From an uncultured Clostridia bacterium (GTDB lineage Bacteria > Bacillota > Clostridia > Lachnospirales > CAG-274): a stretch of 64,000 nucleotides of DNA. A program made the position numbers and the translations under genes. The first letter of the stretch is position 1. Every line of letters begins with the position of its first letter. Shown here piece after piece: positions 26,126-37,605 of this stretch. Under the pieces are notes generated by a model, which saw only the letters and a list, made by a program, of their open reading frames with translations, had not been told where the DNA came from and did not search any database. The stretch covers positions 186,001 to 250,000 of the forward strand of contig CALWLD010000001.1 in NCBI GenBank assembly GCA_944381435.1. Direction: 5' to 3'.

Positions 26126-27673
26126 ATGAAGAAATTGATAGATATACTTTTTGGCAGAGCTATGATATTAATTACTGCTTTTTTTATTCAAATAGCTCTT
26201 ATAATATTTGTAGTTTTTAAATTTCAGGAATATTTTTTCTATTTTTATCTTATAGGAATTCTGTTTAGTGTATTAGTATTACTGTTTTTAATAAATAGTA
26301 ATAAAAATCCTTCTTATAAAATTGCTTGGATTATCCCTATAATGCTATTCCCTCAACTTGGCTGGATATTTTATGCTTTATTTAGTAGCGATAAATTTAG
26401 TAGATTAACAACTAAATCTAAAAAGACATATTATGCAAAAAATATAGAAGATTTATCTAAAGTTATAATAAAAGATAAAAATATTTTACATAGCCTAGAA
26501 AAAGAAGATATAATGGCTATGAGACAAGCAAAATACCTTATAGACTATGGTGAAAGCCAAATATTTGAAAACAGAGAAAGCACTTATTTTAAGGTGGGAG
26601 AAGACTACTATAAGGCTTTGATAGAAGAGCTTGAAAAAGCAGAAAAATTTATCTTTATGGAATATTTTATAATATCAGAAGGTAAAATGTGGGATAAAAT
26701 ATTAGATATTTTAAAAAAGAAGGTAGAGCAGGGCGTTGAAGTACGCTTAATATATGATGATTTTGGTTGTATAATGACTTTACCTAGAAAATATGATAAA
26801 TATTTAGAAAGTATAGGTATAAAATGTAGTGTTTTTAACCCTGCCAATTTAATATTTACCGTAATATATAACAACAGAACCCATAGAAAAATAACTGTTA
26901 TAGATGGAAAAGTTGCTTTTACTGGTGGTGTAAATTTAGCAGATGAATATATAAATGAGATAGTGCGTTTTGGGCATTGGAAAGACACAGGCATAATGAT
27001 AAAAGGTGATGGGGTTTGGGGCTTTACAATTATGTTTTTAAACATATGGAAATTTTTAAGAAAGACAGATGAAAATTTCTTAAAATATAAGGTAGAGCAA
27101 AATGAAAATTACAATAATGAAAAAGATGGTTATATAGTACCGTTTAGCGATAGCCCTCTAGATAGAGAAATAGTTAGCAGTAACGTTTTTACAAACCTTA
27201 TAAACTCTGCTACAAAATATGTTTATATAAACACCCCTTATCTTATAATAGATTATGAAATGACATCTTGTCTTTGTATGGCTGCTAAAAGAGGCATAGA
27301 TGTTAAGATAGTTACTCCTTTTATACCAGATAAGAAAAATGTATTTGAAGTTACAAGGTCTAACTATCAAACCCTTATAGAAAGTGGTGTTGAAATATAT
27401 GAATATACCCCTGGGTTTGTTCACGCTAAAAGCTTTGTTGTTGATGATAAATATGCAGTTATAGGGACAATAAACCTAGATTATAGAAGCTTATATTTAC
27501 ACTTTGAATGCGGTGTTTGGATATATAAATCTAAAACTATTTTAGATATGAAAAAAGATTATATAGATACATTAGAAAAATGTACAATGTATACCCTTGA
27601 CCAATGTTACAAAGTTTCTGCCTTAAGAAAGCTTTACAGATCTATTTTAAAGATATTTGCTCCTTTGCTATAA
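26126..27673 (+). CDS. cls: Cardiolipin synthase (phospholipase D family)
   Basis: 515 residues. Two N-terminal membrane segments (about 12-32 and 38-57) with a PLDc_N region, then two HKD motifs: HRKITVID at 253-260 (followed by GKVAFTGGVNLADEY) and HAKSFVVD at 433-440 (followed by AVIGTINLDYRSL). It condenses two phosphatidylglycerol molecules into cardiolipin at the membrane. Length and layout are standard. RBS AAAGGGGGT. No terminator is seen before the rplM promoter. Confidence 0.93.
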   Translation: MKKLIDILFGRAMILITAFFIQIALIIFVVFKFQEYFFYFYLIGILFSVLVLLFLINSNKNPSYKIAWIIPIMLFPQLGWIFYALFSSDKFSRLTTKSKKTYYAKNIEDLSKVIIKDKNILHSLEKEDIMAMRQAKYLIDYGESQIFENRESTYFKVGEDYYKALIEELEKAEKFIFMEYFIISEGKMWDKILDILKKKVEQGVEVRLIYDDFGCIMTLPRKYDKYLESIGIKCSVFNPANLIFTVIYNNRTHRKITVIDGKVAFTGGVNLADEYINEIVRFGHWKDTGIMIKGDGVWGFTIMFLNIWKFLRKTDENFLKYKVEQNENYNNEKDGYIVPFSDSPLDREIVSSNVFTNLINSATKYVYINTPYLIIDYEMTSCLCMAAKRGIDVKIVTPFIPDKKNVFEVTRSNYQTLIESGVEIYEYTPGFVHAKSFVVDDKYAVIGTINLDYRSLYLHFECGVWIYKSKTILDMKKDYIDTLEKCTMYTLDQCYKVSALRKLYRSILKIFAPLL

Positions 27674-27698
27674 AGGTTAAAAAAATTGTTAAAAAATA

Positions 27699-27727
27699 TT
27701 GACATACTGTGTAATGTAAGGTATAAT
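27699..27727 (+). promoter_or_regulatory. Strong sigma-A promoter of rplM-rpsI
   Basis: Perfect TTGACA (27699-27704), 17-base spacer, perfect TATAAT (27722-27727), giving an untranslated leader of about 80 bases. Confidence 0.85.
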
Positions 27728-27734
27728 ATTAATG

Positions 27735-27800
27735 TTTTTATTGCCACTTTCAGATCCGTTAGCCCCGGGTTTCGAATATATGTAATAATTGATATTTCAA
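27735..27800 (+). promoter_or_regulatory. Candidate ribosomal-protein leader (L13-leader-like)
   Basis: The leader between promoter and rplM holds a G+C-rich island (GCCACTTTCAGATCCGTTAG and CCCCGGGTTTCGAAT) quite unlike the A+T-rich surroundings. Such an island in front of rplM is where Firmicutes L13 autoregulatory leaders lie. The match to the known L13 leader structure is from memory and needs a covariance-model search. Confidence 0.42.
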
Positions 27801-27813
27801 GGAGGAACCATAA

Positions 27814-28251
27814 ATGAGAACAACATTTATAGCTAAAACAGCTGAAATAGAAAGAAAATGGTATGTTGTTGATGCAACAGATAAAACTTTAGGTCGTCTT
27901 GCATCAGAAGTTGCTAGTGTTTTAAGAGGTAAAAAGAAACCTATTTATACACCTTTCTTAGATACAGGTGATTTTGTTATCGTTATTAACGCTGACAAAG
28001 TTAAAGTTACAGGTAAAAAATTAGACCAAAAATTATACAGAAAACATTCTGACTATGTTGGTGGTTTCAAAGAAACTACTTTAAGAGCTATGATGGATAA
28101 AAAACCTGAAGAAGTATTTAAACTTGCAGTTAAAGGTATGTTACCTAAAAATGCTCTTGGTAGAAAAATGTTTAAAAAACTTCACGTTTATGCTGGTGCA
28201 GAACATAACCACCAAGCTCAAAAACCAGAAGTTTTAGAAATTAATTTTTAA
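27814..28251 (+). CDS. rplM: 50S ribosomal protein L13
   Basis: 145 residues; [20 protein letters not shown] and [20 protein letters not shown] are L13 signatures. It binds 23S rRNA early in large-subunit assembly. RBS AAGGAGG. Forms the conserved two-gene operon with rpsI, 20 bases downstream. Confidence 0.98.
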   Translation: MRTTFIAKTAEIERKWYVVDATDKTLGRLASEVASVLRGKKKPIYTPFLDTGDFVIVINADKVKVTGKKLDQKLYRKHSDYVGGFKETTLRAMMDKKPEEVFKLAVKGMLPKNALGRKMFKKLHVYAGAEHNHQAQKPEVLEINF

Positions 28252-28271
28252 GGTGTATAGGAGGGTAAAAA

Positions 28272-28664
28272 ATGTCAACAGCTAGATATTATGGTACTGG
28301 TAGAAGAAAAAGCTCTGTTGCTAGAGTTTACTTAATGCCAGGTAACGGTAAAATAACTATAAATAAAAGAGATATAGATGAGTATTTTGGTCTTGAAACT
28401 TTAAAACTTATCATTAGACAACCATTAGAATTAACTAGCACTACTACTAAATTTGATGTTTTAGTTAATGTTAAAGGTGGCGGTACTACTGGTCAAGCAG
28501 GTGCTATAAGACACGGTATTTCTAGAGCTTTAACTCAAGCAGATAGCGATTTAAGACCAGCTCTTAAAAAAGCAGGTTTCTTAACAAGGGACCCAAGAAT
28601 GAAAGAAAGAAAGAAATACGGCTTAAAAGCTGCTCGTCGTGCTCCACAATTCTCAAAACGTTAG
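28272..28664 (+). CDS. rpsI: 30S ribosomal protein S9
   Basis: 130 residues: [19 protein letters not shown] at the start, [14 protein letters not shown] in the middle, and the basic tail [17 protein letters not shown] that reaches the P-site tRNA. RBS GGAGGG. Usual partner of rplM. Confidence 0.98.
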   Translation: MSTARYYGTGRRKSSVARVYLMPGNGKITINKRDIDEYFGLETLKLIIRQPLELTSTTTKFDVLVNVKGGGTTGQAGAIRHGISRALTQADSDLRPALKKAGFLTRDPRMKERKKYGLKAARRAPQFSKR

Positions 28665-28724
28665 TATTTTTCCTAAATGTTTTGTACGTAGGCAATTTAA
28701 AGTGCAAGAGATTAGCTTGCTGTT

Positions 28725-28755
28725 AAAGGGTGTAGACAAAGTCTACACCCTTTTT
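28725..28755 (+). terminator. Intrinsic terminator of rplM-rpsI
   Basis: AAAGGGTGTAGAC, AAA loop, GTCTACACCCTTT, then TTATA: a strong 13-bp stem. Confidence 0.9.
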
Positions 28756-29254
28756 ATATATATATTAGGTAATTTAAAAATATTATAATTTAAGCCTCTA
28801 TGACAAGATTAATATATTTAAGAAGCCTAAATAAATTAAAAAGATAAATGTTTATAAGATATGATTAATATTAAAAGAGATAATAATATAGATTAATAAA
28901 TGTTGTTATTAGAAATTTTTTGGAAGGATAAACTTATATTTCCAATATTAAAAATATAATTTATCTTGTGAAATATGTTGACAAATATTAGGAAATATGA
29001 TAAAATTAAAAAACGTATCAAAAGATATATGTAATTGAAAAATGTGTAAAAATATATTATATTTTATACATATTATACCAAAATTTTAATGAAAAAGGAA
29101 GTATTTATTTATGCAGTATAAACATTAAACAATTTAGCCGAACGTAATAATTAAAAACATAATAGTTTCGGTAGTTTTTTATGTGTTTAAATACGACCTG
29201 ATAGTTTTATAATAAAGCTTTTAAGCTTAAAATATATTGAAGGAGTGTAGTGCC
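28756..29254 (+). promoter_or_regulatory. Long rpoBC upstream region: promoter, leader and possible attenuator
   Basis: About 500 bases without a protein gene. At 28927-28965 is a 14-bp stem with one bulged C. A good promoter follows: TTGACA (28978-28983), 17-base spacer, TAAAAT (29001-29006). The transcript would then have a leader of some 240 bases. At 29138-29171 CCGAAC pairs with GTTTCGG (one bulge), followed by AGTTTTTT, resembling an intrinsic terminator inside the leader. An ATG at 29111 opens a five-codon frame after GGAAG. rplJ and rplL, often upstream of rpoB, are absent. Confidence 0.55.
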
Positions 29255-32200
29255 GTGGAGAAAAATAGAATACAACCAATAAAGCTTGGCGATGTTGTTC
29301 GTATGAGTTATTCAAGGATTGATGAAGTTTTAGAAATGCCTAATCTTCTTGCGCTTCAAAAAGATAGTTACGATTGGTTTATTGAAGAAGGGCTTAAAGA
29401 GGTTTTTGATGATGTATCACCTATAACAGACCATAGCAATAACCTTATATTAGAATTTGTAGACTTTAAAATAGATTCTGAACCAAGATATTCTATTGCA
29501 GAGTGTAAAGAAAGAGATGCAACTTATGCTGCCGCTTTAAGAGTAAAAACAAGGCTTACTAACAAAAAAGATGATGAAATAAAAGAACAAGAAATTTTTA
29601 TGGGCGATTTTCCGTTAATGACGGACACAGGTACATTTGTTATTAACGGTGCAGAGCGTGTTATTGTTAGCCAGCTTGTTCGTTCTCCTGGTATCTATTA
29701 TGCTATGGAAAAAGATAAGGTTGGTAAAAACCTTATAAGCTCTACTGTTATCCCTAACAGAGGGGCTTGGCTTGAATATGAAACAGACTCTAACGATGTA
29801 TTTTATGTTAGAATAGATAGAAATAGAAAAATACCTGTAACTGCTTTAATTCGTGCTTTAGGTTTAGGTACAGATGAAGAGATTATAAGTTATTTTGGTG
29901 AAGAAGAAAAAATCTTTGCAACTATTGAAAAAGATGTTACTAAAACTTACGAAGAAGGCTTGCTAGAAGTATACAAAAAAATAAGACCAGGTGAACCACC
30001 AACAGTGGAAAGTGCACAGTCTTTACTTTTTAGTATGTTCTATGACCCTAAAAGATATGACCTAGCACGTGTAGGTAGATATAAATTTAATAAAAAATTA
30101 GCTTATAGAAACAGAGCTAGAGGATTTAAGCTTGCAGAAAATGTAATAGATGCATCTACAGGTGAAATTTTAGCTAACGAAGGCGAAAAAATCACTGCTG
30201 AGCTTGCAGATAAAATACAAAATGCAGGTGTTCCATATATTAATGTATATTTAGAAGAAGATAAAATTTGTAAAATTATAGGTAACCTAGCTGTTGATGC
30301 TACAGAATACTTAAAACCTTATGGGCTTACAAAAGAAGAAGTTGGCATAAAAGAGAATGTATATTATCCAGCTTTAATATCTATTTTAGAAGAAGCTGAA
30401 GATAAAGAAACTTTAATGTATAAAATAAGTGCTAGCTTACCAAACTTAGTGCCTAAGCATATTACTTTTGAAGATATTATGGCTAGTATTAACTATAATA
30501 TACACTTAGATTATAACATTGGTAATGAAGATGATATAGACCACCTTGGAAACAGACGTATTAGAGCTGTTGGTGAGCTTTTACAAAACCAATTTAGAGT
30601 TGGTCTTTCTCGTATGGAAAGAGTTGTAAAAGAACGTATGAACACTCAAACTTTAGAAACTATTACACCTCAAGCTCTTATCAATATTAAACCTGTAACG
30701 GCTGTTATAAAAGAGTTCTTTGGTAGCTCTCAGCTTTCACAGTTTATGGACCAAAACAACCCACTTAGTGAAATGACACATAAACGTCGTTTATCTGCCT
30801 TAGGTCCTGGTGGTTTATCAAGAGATAGAGCAGGCTTTGAGGTTAGGGACGTTCACACATCTCATTATGGACGTATGTGTCCTATAGAAACACCAGAGGG
30901 TCCTAACATCGGTCTTATAAACTCTCTTGCTACTTTTGCTAAAATAAATCAATATGGATTTATAGAAGCTCCTTATAGAAAGATAGATAAATCTGGGGAT
31001 ACACCTAAAGTTATTAATGAATTTATATATATTACTGCTGATGAAGAAGAAAACTATGTTATAGCACAAGCTAATGAACCTTTAAATGAAAACGGGGAAT
31101 TTATCCACCCTAAAGTTACTGCTCGTCTTGGAGAAGATAACGTAGAGATTGAACCAAGCAAAATTGACCTTATGGACGTTTCTCCTAAACAGTTAGTTTC
31201 TGTTGCGACAGCTTTAATACCTTTCCTTGAAAACGACGACGTTACAAGAGCATTAATGGGTTCAAATATGCAACGTCAGGCAGTTCCTCTTTTAACTACA
31301 GAAGCTCCTGTTGTTGGTACAGGTATGGAACATAAAACTGCTAAAGACTCAGGCGTTGTTATAGTTGCTAAAAACGATGGTATTGTAGAAAAAGTAGATG
31401 CATCAGAAATAGTTATAAAAACTAACAACGGTACAAAAGATAGATACAAGCTTAGCAAATTTAAAAGAAGCAACCAAAGCAACTGTATGAACCAAAAACC
31501 TATTATATCTAAAGGTGAAATGGTTAAAGCAGGGGATATTATTGCTGATGGTCCTTCTACTAAAGATGGAGAGCTTGCTCTTGGTAAAAACCCTCTTATA
31601 GGCTTTATGACTTGGGAAGGTTACAACTATGAAGATGCCGTTTTACTTAGTGAAAGACTTGTGGCAGAAGATGTTTACACATCTATCCACATAGAAGAAT
31701 ATGAATGCGAAGCAAGGGATACAAAATTAGGTCCTGAAGAAATAACAAGAGATATACCAAACGTTGGTGATGATGCTTTAAGAGATTTAACAGAAAGTGG
31801 TATAATTAGAATAGGGGCAGAGGTTAACCCTAACGATATACTTGTAGGTAAAGTTACACCTAAAGGTGAAACAGAGCTTACAGCAGAAGAAAGACTTTTA
31901 AGAGCTATATTTGGTGAAAAAGCACGTGAAGTTAGAGATACATCTTTAAGAGTTCCACACGGTGAGTGCGGTATAATAGTTGATGTTAAAATATTTACAC
32001 GTGAAAACGGTGATGAGCTTCCTCCAGGGGTAAACAAGCTTGTTCGTGTTTATATAGCACAAAAAAGAAAAATATCTGTTGGGGATAAAATGGCTGGTCG
32101 TCACGGTAACAAAGGGGTTGTATCTCGTGTATTACCTGTTGAAGATATGCCTTTCTTACCTAACGGTAGACCTCTTGATATAGTTTTAAACCCTCTTGGG

Positions 32201-33148
32201 GTTCCTTCTCGTATGAACATAGGTCAGGTTTTAGAAATACATTTATCTCTTGCAGCTAAAGTTTTAGACTGGAAGATAGCAACTCCTGTATTTGATGGTG
32301 CAAACGAAGAGGATATTATGGAAACCTTAGAGCTTGCAAACGACTATGCAAATGCAGAATGGGACGATTTTGTTGCTAAATGGAAAGATAAACTTAACGA
32401 AGAAATATTTGAATATTTAGATAAAAACAAAGCTCACAGAGAAGAATGGCGTGGTGTTAAGCTTAACCATACTGGTAAAATAAAACTTAGAGATGGTAGA
32501 ACAGGTGAAGAATTTGACAATGCAACAACTGTAGGTTTTATGCACTACCTTAAATTACACCACCTTGTAGACGATAAAATACACGCACGTTCTACAGGTC
32601 CTTACTCTTTAGTTACACAACAACCTCTTGGTGGTAAAGCACAATTTGGTGGACAAAGATTTGGTGAGATGGAGGTTTGGGCTTTAGAGGCTTACGGTGC
32701 ATCTTACACTTTACAAGAAATATTAACTGTTAAATCAGATGATATAGTAGGTCGTGTTAAAACTTATGAAGCTATTGTTAAAGGTGAAAATATACCAGAG
32801 CCTGGTGTACCAGAATCTTTCAAAGTTTTATTAAAAGAGCTTCAAGCTTTAGGCTTAGATGTAAGAGTTCTTTTAGAAGATTCTACAGAAGTAGAAATAA
32901 AAGAATGTATAGAAGATGGGGATACCATCACTGTAAATGTTAATATAGAAGGTACAGAAGAAGACGACAAAGATGATATATTAACAAATGTTTTAGATAA
33001 AAACATTATATTAGATGATTTTGATGATTATGATGATGAAAATGCAGAAGAAGATATAATGTTAGATGATATAGACATAGATTATGAAGATGAAATTTTT
33101 GCACAGCTAAGCAAAGATTTTATGAATGAAGATAATTTTGGTGAATAG
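29255..33148 (+). CDS. rpoB: DNA-directed RNA polymerase subunit beta
   Basis: 1297 residues from GTG at 29255, chosen because AAGGAG lies 9 bases upstream and the protein then begins (V/M)[19 protein letters not shown] as in other Firmicutes; the in-frame TTG at 29237 overlaps the ribosome site. All conserved regions are present, including the rifampicin-binding cluster [20 protein letters not shown] and [10 protein letters not shown], and the C-terminal clamp segment [21 protein letters not shown] 65-residue tail is extremely Asp/Glu-rich. Forms the core enzyme with RpoC. Confidence 0.98.
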   Translation: MEKNRIQPIKLGDVVRMSYSRIDEVLEMPNLLALQKDSYDWFIEEGLKEVFDDVSPITDHSNNLILEFVDFKIDSEPRYSIAECKERDATYAAALRVKTRLTNKKDDEIKEQEIFMGDFPLMTDTGTFVINGAERVIVSQLVRSPGIYYAMEKDKVGKNLISSTVIPNRGAWLEYETDSNDVFYVRIDRNRKIPVTALIRALGLGTDEEIISYFGEEEKIFATIEKDVTKTYEEGLLEVYKKIRPGEPPTVESAQSLLFSMFYDPKRYDLARVGRYKFNKKLAYRNRARGFKLAENVIDASTGEILANEGEKITAELADKIQNAGVPYINVYLEEDKICKIIGNLAVDATEYLKPYGLTKEEVGIKENVYYPALISILEEAEDKETLMYKISASLPNLVPKHITFEDIMASINYNIHLDYNIGNEDDIDHLGNRRIRAVGELLQNQFRVGLSRMERVVKERMNTQTLETITPQALINIKPVTAVIKEFFGSSQLSQFMDQNNPLSEMTHKRRLSALGPGGLSRDRAGFEVRDVHTSHYGRMCPIETPEGPNIGLINSLATFAKINQYGFIEAPYRKIDKSGDTPKVINEFIYITADEEENYVIAQANEPLNENGEFIHPKVTARLGEDNVEIEPSKIDLMDVSPKQLVSVATALIPFLENDDVTRALMGSNMQRQAVPLLTTEAPVVGTGMEHKTAKDSGVVIVAKNDGIVEKVDASEIVIKTNNGTKDRYKLSKFKRSNQSNCMNQKPIISKGEMVKAGDIIADGPSTKDGELALGKNPLIGFMTWEGYNYEDAVLLSERLVAEDVYTSIHIEEYECEARDTKLGPEEITRDIPNVGDDALRDLTESGIIRIGAEVNPNDILVGKVTPKGETELTAEERLLRAIFGEKAREVRDTSLRVPHGECGIIVDVKIFTRENGDELPPGVNKLVRVYIAQKRKISVGDKMAGRHGNKGVVSRVLPVEDMPFLPNGRPLDIVLNPLGVPSRMNIGQVLEIHLSLAAKVLDWKIATPVFDGANEEDIMETLELANDYANAEWDDFVAKWKDKLNEEIFEYLDKNKAHREEWRGVKLNHTGKIKLRDGRTGEEFDNATTVGFMHYLKLHHLVDDKIHARSTGPYSLVTQQPLGGKAQFGGQRFGEMEVWALEAYGASYTLQEILTVKSDDIVGRVKTYEAIVKGENIPEPGVPESFKVLLKELQALGLDVRVLLEDSTEVEIKECIEDGDTITVNVNIEGTEEDDKDDILTNVLDKNIILDDFDDYDDENAEEDIMLDDIDIDYEDEIFAQLSKDFMNEDNFGE

Positions 33149-33169
33149 AGCAGAAAGGAGAAAGGTGTT

Positions 33170-36100
33170 ATGAGCACACAAAATAGTGAACAATCTATAA
33201 CTTTTGATTCTATTAAGATTGGATTAGCATCTCCTGAGAAAATACGCGAATGGTCTAGAGGCGAGGTTAAAAAACCAGAAACCATTAATTATAGAACCTT
33301 AAAGCCAGAAAAAGACGGGCTTTTTTGCGAAAGAATTTTTGGACCTCAAAAAGACTGGGAATGTCATTGTGGAAAATTTAAAAGGGTTAGATACAAAGGC
33401 ATTGTTTGTGATAGATGTGGCGTTGAAATAACAAAATCTAAAGTAAGACGTGAGAGAATGGGGCATATAGAACTTGCTGCCCCTGTATCTCATATTTGGT
33501 ACTTTAAAGGTATCCCAAGCCGTATGGGGATTATCCTTGGAATGAGCCCTCGTTCTTTAGAAAAAGTATTATATTTTGCTAATTATGTTGTTTTAGATGC
33601 AGGCAATACATCTTTATCTTACAAAGACCTTTTAACAGAAAAAGAATACAGAGAAGCTTATGACAAATATGGCAATACATTTACTGTTGGTATGGGTGCA
33701 GAAGCTATTAAAACTCTTTTACAACAAATAGATTTAGAAAAAGAATCTAAAGAGCTTAAGGCTCAGCTTAAAGATAGCACAGGGCAAAAAAGAATAAAAA
33801 TTATTAAAAAATTAGAGGTTATAGAATCTTTTAGAACATCTAACAATAAGCCAGAATGGATGATTTTAGATGTGCTTCCTGTAATACCTCCAGATATTAG
33901 ACCTATGGTTCAACTTGACGGTGGTAGGTTTGCAACATCAGATTTAAATGACCTTTATAGAAGAGTTATAAACAGAAATAACCGTCTTAGAAGGCTTTTA
34001 GAGCTTGGTGCTCCTGATATCATCGTAAGAAACGAAAAAAGAATGTTACAAGAGGCGGTAGATGCTCTTATAGATAACGGTAGAAGAGGACGCCCTGTTA
34101 CAGGTCCTGGTAATAGAAGCTTAAAATCTTTATCTGACTTATTAAAAGGTAAACAAGGTCGCTTTAGACAAAACCTTTTAGGTAAACGTGTAGACTATTC
34201 TGGACGTTCCGTTATCGTTGTTGGGCCTAACCTTAAAATATATCAATGTGGTTTACCAAAAGAAATGGCAATAGAGCTATTTAAGCCTTTTGTTATGAAA
34301 AAGCTTGTAGAAGATGGCATTGCACATAATATAAAATCTGCAAAACGTATGGTTGAAAGGTTACAAAGAGAGGTTTGGGACATTTTAGAGGAAGTTATAA
34401 AAGAACACCCTGTAATGTTAAACCGTGCTCCTACTCTTCATAGACTTGGTATACAAGCCTTTGAACCTGTTTTGGTAGAAGGTAGAGCATTAAAGCTACA
34501 CCCTCTTGTTTGTACAGCTTATAACGCCGACTTTGACGGCGACCAGATGGCTGTTCACGTGCCTTTATCTGTAGAAGCACAGGCAGAATGTAGATTTTTA
34601 TTACTTGCTCCTAACAACCTTTTAAAACCATCTGACGGTGAGCCTGTTACTGTACCTTCTCAAGATATGGTACTTGGTATTTATTACTTAACCCTTGAAA
34701 AAGATGGAGAAAAAGGCGAAGGTAAAGTATTTAAAGATGAAAACGAAGCTATCTTAGCTTATGATAACCATATAATTAGCTTACACGCTAAAATAAAAGT
34801 AAGAAGAACTATTAAAAACGAAGACGGTACTATTGAAAGTAAAATAGTAAACACTACTGTTGGTAGGATAATATTCAATGAGATTATACCTCAAGATATC
34901 GGCTTTGTTGATAGAACTAAAGATGAACATAAATTTGATTTTGAAATAGATTTCTTATGTGATAAAAAAGCTCTTGGTAAAATAATTAACCGTTGTATAA
35001 ACAAACATTCAGCTACAGATACTGCTAAAATGTTAGACGATATTAAAAACTTAGGCTTTAAATTCTCTACAAAAGGTGCTTTAACTGTTTCTGTATCGGA
35101 TATGGAAATACCAGCAGAAAAAGAAGGTTTCTTAGAAGAGGCAGATAAAGAAGTTGATAAAATTACAAAAATGTTTAGACGTGGTCTTATGACAGACGAA
35201 GAAAGACATTTTAAAGTAATTAAAGCTTGGGAAAATGCCGATGATAAGATAACAAATGCACTTTTAGCAGGTCTTGGTAAATATAACGATATTTATATGA
35301 TGGCACACTCTGGTGCTAGGGGTTCTAACAGACAGATTAAACAGCTTGCTGGTATGCGTGGTCTTATGGCATCACCTTCTGGGGAAACAATCGAGCTTCC
35401 TATCAAAGCTAACTTCCGTGAAGGTCTTACTGTTCAAGAATACTTCATCTCTGCACACGGTGCTAGAAAAGGTCTTTCAGATACAGCTCTTAGAACAGCC
35501 GACTCTGGTTACTTAACAAGAAGGCTTGTAGACGTATCTCAAGATATTATTATTAGAGAGTTTGACTGTGCCGAAGAAACAGGGGAAGTACCTGGTATGT
35601 GGGTTAAAGCATTTATGGACGGTCAAGAAACTATTGAGCCTTTATCAGATAGGATAAGAGGTAGATATTCTGTAGAAGATATTAAACACCCAGAAACAGG
35701 GGAAATAATTGTAGAAGCAGATACTATGATTACACCAGACCAAGCAGATTTAGTTGAAAAATTAGGCATTGAAAAAGTGCTTATAAGAAATATTCTTTCT
35801 TGTAAATCAAGAAAAGGTGTTTGCTCTAAATGTTATGGTGCTAATATGGCTAGTGGTCGTGTTGTTAGAATAGGTGAGGCAGTAGGTATTATTGCTGCTC
35901 AATCTATCGGTGAGCCTGGTACACAGCTTACAATGCGTACTTTCCATACAGGCGGTGTATCTGGTGGTACTGACCTTACACAAGGTCTTCCTCGTGTTGA
36001 TGAGTTATTTGAGGCTAGAAAACCAAAAGGTCTTGCTATAATAGCAGAATTTGGCGGTAGGGTCACTATTAACGAAACTAAAAATAAACGTGAAGTTATA

Positions 36101-36766
36101 GTTACTGCTGATAATGGGGAAATGAAAGAATATCTTATACCTTATGGTTCTCGTATAAAAGTATTAAACGGCGATTATATAGAAGACGGTGATGAGCTTA
36201 CAGAAGGTAGCGTAAACCCTCACGATATCTTAAGAATTAAAGGTATTAGAGGTGTTCAAGACTATATGATACAAGAAGTTCAACGAGTTTACCGTTTACA
36301 AGGGGTTGACATTAACGACAAGCACATTGAAGTTATTGTTAGACAAATGCTTAAACGTACTAAGATAGAAGAACCAGGGGATACAGATTTCTTACCAGGT
36401 AGCTTAATAGACTGGTTAGAATATGATGAGACTAATGCAAGAATGGAAGAAGAAGGCTTAGAACAAGCTAATGGTACACGTGTATTATTAGGTATTACAA
36501 AAGCTGCTCTTGCTACAGAATCTTTCCTTTCTGCAGCATCTTTCCAAGAAACAACTAAAGTTCTTACAGAAGCAGCTATTAAAGGTAAGATAGACCCTCT
36601 TATTGGTCTTAAAGAAAACGTTATTATAGGTAAGCTTATCCCTGCAGGTACAGGTATGCAAACTTATAGAAAGATAGATTTAAAACTAGCTAAAGACCCT
36701 AACATAGAAATGCCATCTTTAGAAGATGAACATCAAGAAGAAACAAATAATGATGTAATTATTTAA
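33170..36766 (+). CDS. rpoC: DNA-directed RNA polymerase subunit beta'
   Basis: 1198 residues. N-terminal zinc site [20 protein letters not shown]; catalytic magnesium motif NADFDGDQM with Asp454, Asp456 and Asp458; second zinc site [13 protein letters not shown]; and trigger-loop/bridge-helix region ([20 protein letters not shown]). Complete, 21 bases after rpoB, RBS AAAGGAG. Length is usual for Clostridia, without large insertions. Confidence 0.98.
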   Translation: MSTQNSEQSITFDSIKIGLASPEKIREWSRGEVKKPETINYRTLKPEKDGLFCERIFGPQKDWECHCGKFKRVRYKGIVCDRCGVEITKSKVRRERMGHIELAAPVSHIWYFKGIPSRMGIILGMSPRSLEKVLYFANYVVLDAGNTSLSYKDLLTEKEYREAYDKYGNTFTVGMGAEAIKTLLQQIDLEKESKELKAQLKDSTGQKRIKIIKKLEVIESFRTSNNKPEWMILDVLPVIPPDIRPMVQLDGGRFATSDLNDLYRRVINRNNRLRRLLELGAPDIIVRNEKRMLQEAVDALIDNGRRGRPVTGPGNRSLKSLSDLLKGKQGRFRQNLLGKRVDYSGRSVIVVGPNLKIYQCGLPKEMAIELFKPFVMKKLVEDGIAHNIKSAKRMVERLQREVWDILEEVIKEHPVMLNRAPTLHRLGIQAFEPVLVEGRALKLHPLVCTAYNADFDGDQMAVHVPLSVEAQAECRFLLLAPNNLLKPSDGEPVTVPSQDMVLGIYYLTLEKDGEKGEGKVFKDENEAILAYDNHIISLHAKIKVRRTIKNEDGTIESKIVNTTVGRIIFNEIIPQDIGFVDRTKDEHKFDFEIDFLCDKKALGKIINRCINKHSATDTAKMLDDIKNLGFKFSTKGALTVSVSDMEIPAEKEGFLEEADKEVDKITKMFRRGLMTDEERHFKVIKAWENADDKITNALLAGLGKYNDIYMMAHSGARGSNRQIKQLAGMRGLMASPSGETIELPIKANFREGLTVQEYFISAHGARKGLSDTALRTADSGYLTRRLVDVSQDIIIREFDCAEETGEVPGMWVKAFMDGQETIEPLSDRIRGRYSVEDIKHPETGEIIVEADTMITPDQADLVEKLGIEKVLIRNILSCKSRKGVCSKCYGANMASGRVVRIGEAVGIIAAQSIGEPGTQLTMRTFHTGGVSGGTDLTQGLPRVDELFEARKPKGLAIIAEFGGRVTINETKNKREVIVTADNGEMKEYLIPYGSRIKVLNGDYIEDGDELTEGSVNPHDILRIKGIRGVQDYMIQEVQRVYRLQGVDINDKHIEVIVRQMLKRTKIEEPGDTDFLPGSLIDWLEYDETNARMEEEGLEQANGTRVLLGITKAALATESFLSAASFQETTKVLTEAAIKGKIDPLIGLKENVIIGKLIPAGTGMQTYRKIDLKLAKDPNIEMPSLEDEHQEETNNDVII

Positions 36767-36809
36767 TTTTGTTGATTTAATTTATAAATGGGTATTTCTA
36801 AATATATTA

Positions 36810-36850
36810 AAATAAATGCTGTAGGCTATGCCTACAGCATTTATTTATAG
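36810..36850 (+). terminator. Terminator of rpoBC
   Basis: Perfect 17-bp stem AAATAAATGCTGTAGGC / GCCTACAGCATTTATTT with a TAT loop; the T-run is interrupted (TTTATTTA). Confidence 0.8.
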
Positions 36851-36868
36851 CAATTTTTGAGGTTATGT

Positions 36869-37342
36869 ATGAAAAAATATGAAAAGATAATTTTTATAGC
36901 TTATAGTATTATATTTGTATTGGTAATTATATTTAAATTTGATGGAACATTTTTTAGCATAATACAAACTCATAATTATATATTAGAAAACAAAGGAAAT
37001 GGAATAATGAATATTAATCTTGTTCCTTTTGAAACTATAAATAGGTATATAAAGCATTTACCAAGTGATTTTGCAATAAATAACTTACTAGGTAATATAT
37101 TACCTTTTATACCTTTAGGTTATTTTATACCTAAAATTTTTAGTAAATACAGGTTTATTAATATATTTATATTTTTACTTGTTACATTATTTATAGAGAC
37201 TGTTCAATTTATATTTTCAATAGGATTTTTTGATATAGATGATATTATTTTAAATTTTATAGGGTTAATAATGGGATATTTAATATTTAGTTTTTATAAT
37301 AAATATAAGAGGATAAAATATGAGAGAAATATTAACAAATAA
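36869..37342 (+). CDS. VanZ-like family membrane protein
   Basis: 157 residues from ATG at 36869 (TGAGGTT upstream). About four membrane segments. [32 protein letters not shown] and [20 protein letters not shown] are the VanZ family pattern. The founding member gives low-level teicoplanin resistance; most relatives have no known function. No glycopeptide resistance genes are nearby. The 3' end overlaps the next gene by 23 bases. Confidence 0.85.
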   Translation: MKKYEKIIFIAYSIIFVLVIIFKFDGTFFSIIQTHNYILENKGNGIMNINLVPFETINRYIKHLPSDFAINNLLGNILPFIPLGYFIPKIFSKYRFINIFIFLLVTLFIETVQFIFSIGFFDIDDIILNFIGLIMGYLIFSFYNKYKRIKYERNINK

Positions 37343-37556
37343 AATATATGGACATTTTAAAGATAAAAAATACAAAGTTTTACATATAGCCCAGCATACA
37401 GAAACAGGGGAAAAGCTTGTTATATATCAAGCTTTATATGGTGATTTTGGAATATACGCAAGACCTTATGAGATGTTTGCATCTAAGGTTGATAAGGAAA
37501 AATATCCTGATGTTAAACAAGAATATAGATTTGAGTTATTAGAAGATAGTGAATAA
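37320..37556 (+). CDS. DUF1653 domain protein
   Basis: 78 residues: [33 protein letters not shown] and [12 protein letters not shown] are the DUF1653 pattern (short beta-rich protein, widespread, function unknown). It starts inside the VanZ-like gene; RBS AAGAGG. Ends at a strong bidirectional terminator. Confidence 0.85.
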   Translation: MREILTNKIYGHFKDKKYKVLHIAQHTETGEKLVIYQALYGDFGIYARPYEMFASKVDKEKYPDVKQEYRFELLEDSE

Positions 37557-37594
37557 AAAATAAGCTTACTATTTATTAGTAAGCTTATTTTTTT
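37555..37594. terminator. Bidirectional terminator between convergent genes
   Basis: AAAAAATAAGCTTACTA / TAGTAAGCTTATTTTTTT around a short loop, with T-runs on both strands; it serves the DUF1653 gene and the minus-strand nucleoside kinase gene. Confidence 0.9.
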
Positions 37595-37605
37595 TAAATT
37601 AAGAA

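Noticed and set aside
29237-33148. Earlier TTG start for rpoB
   Set aside because: It overlaps AAGGAG; GTG at 29255 gives the usual EKNRIQP start.
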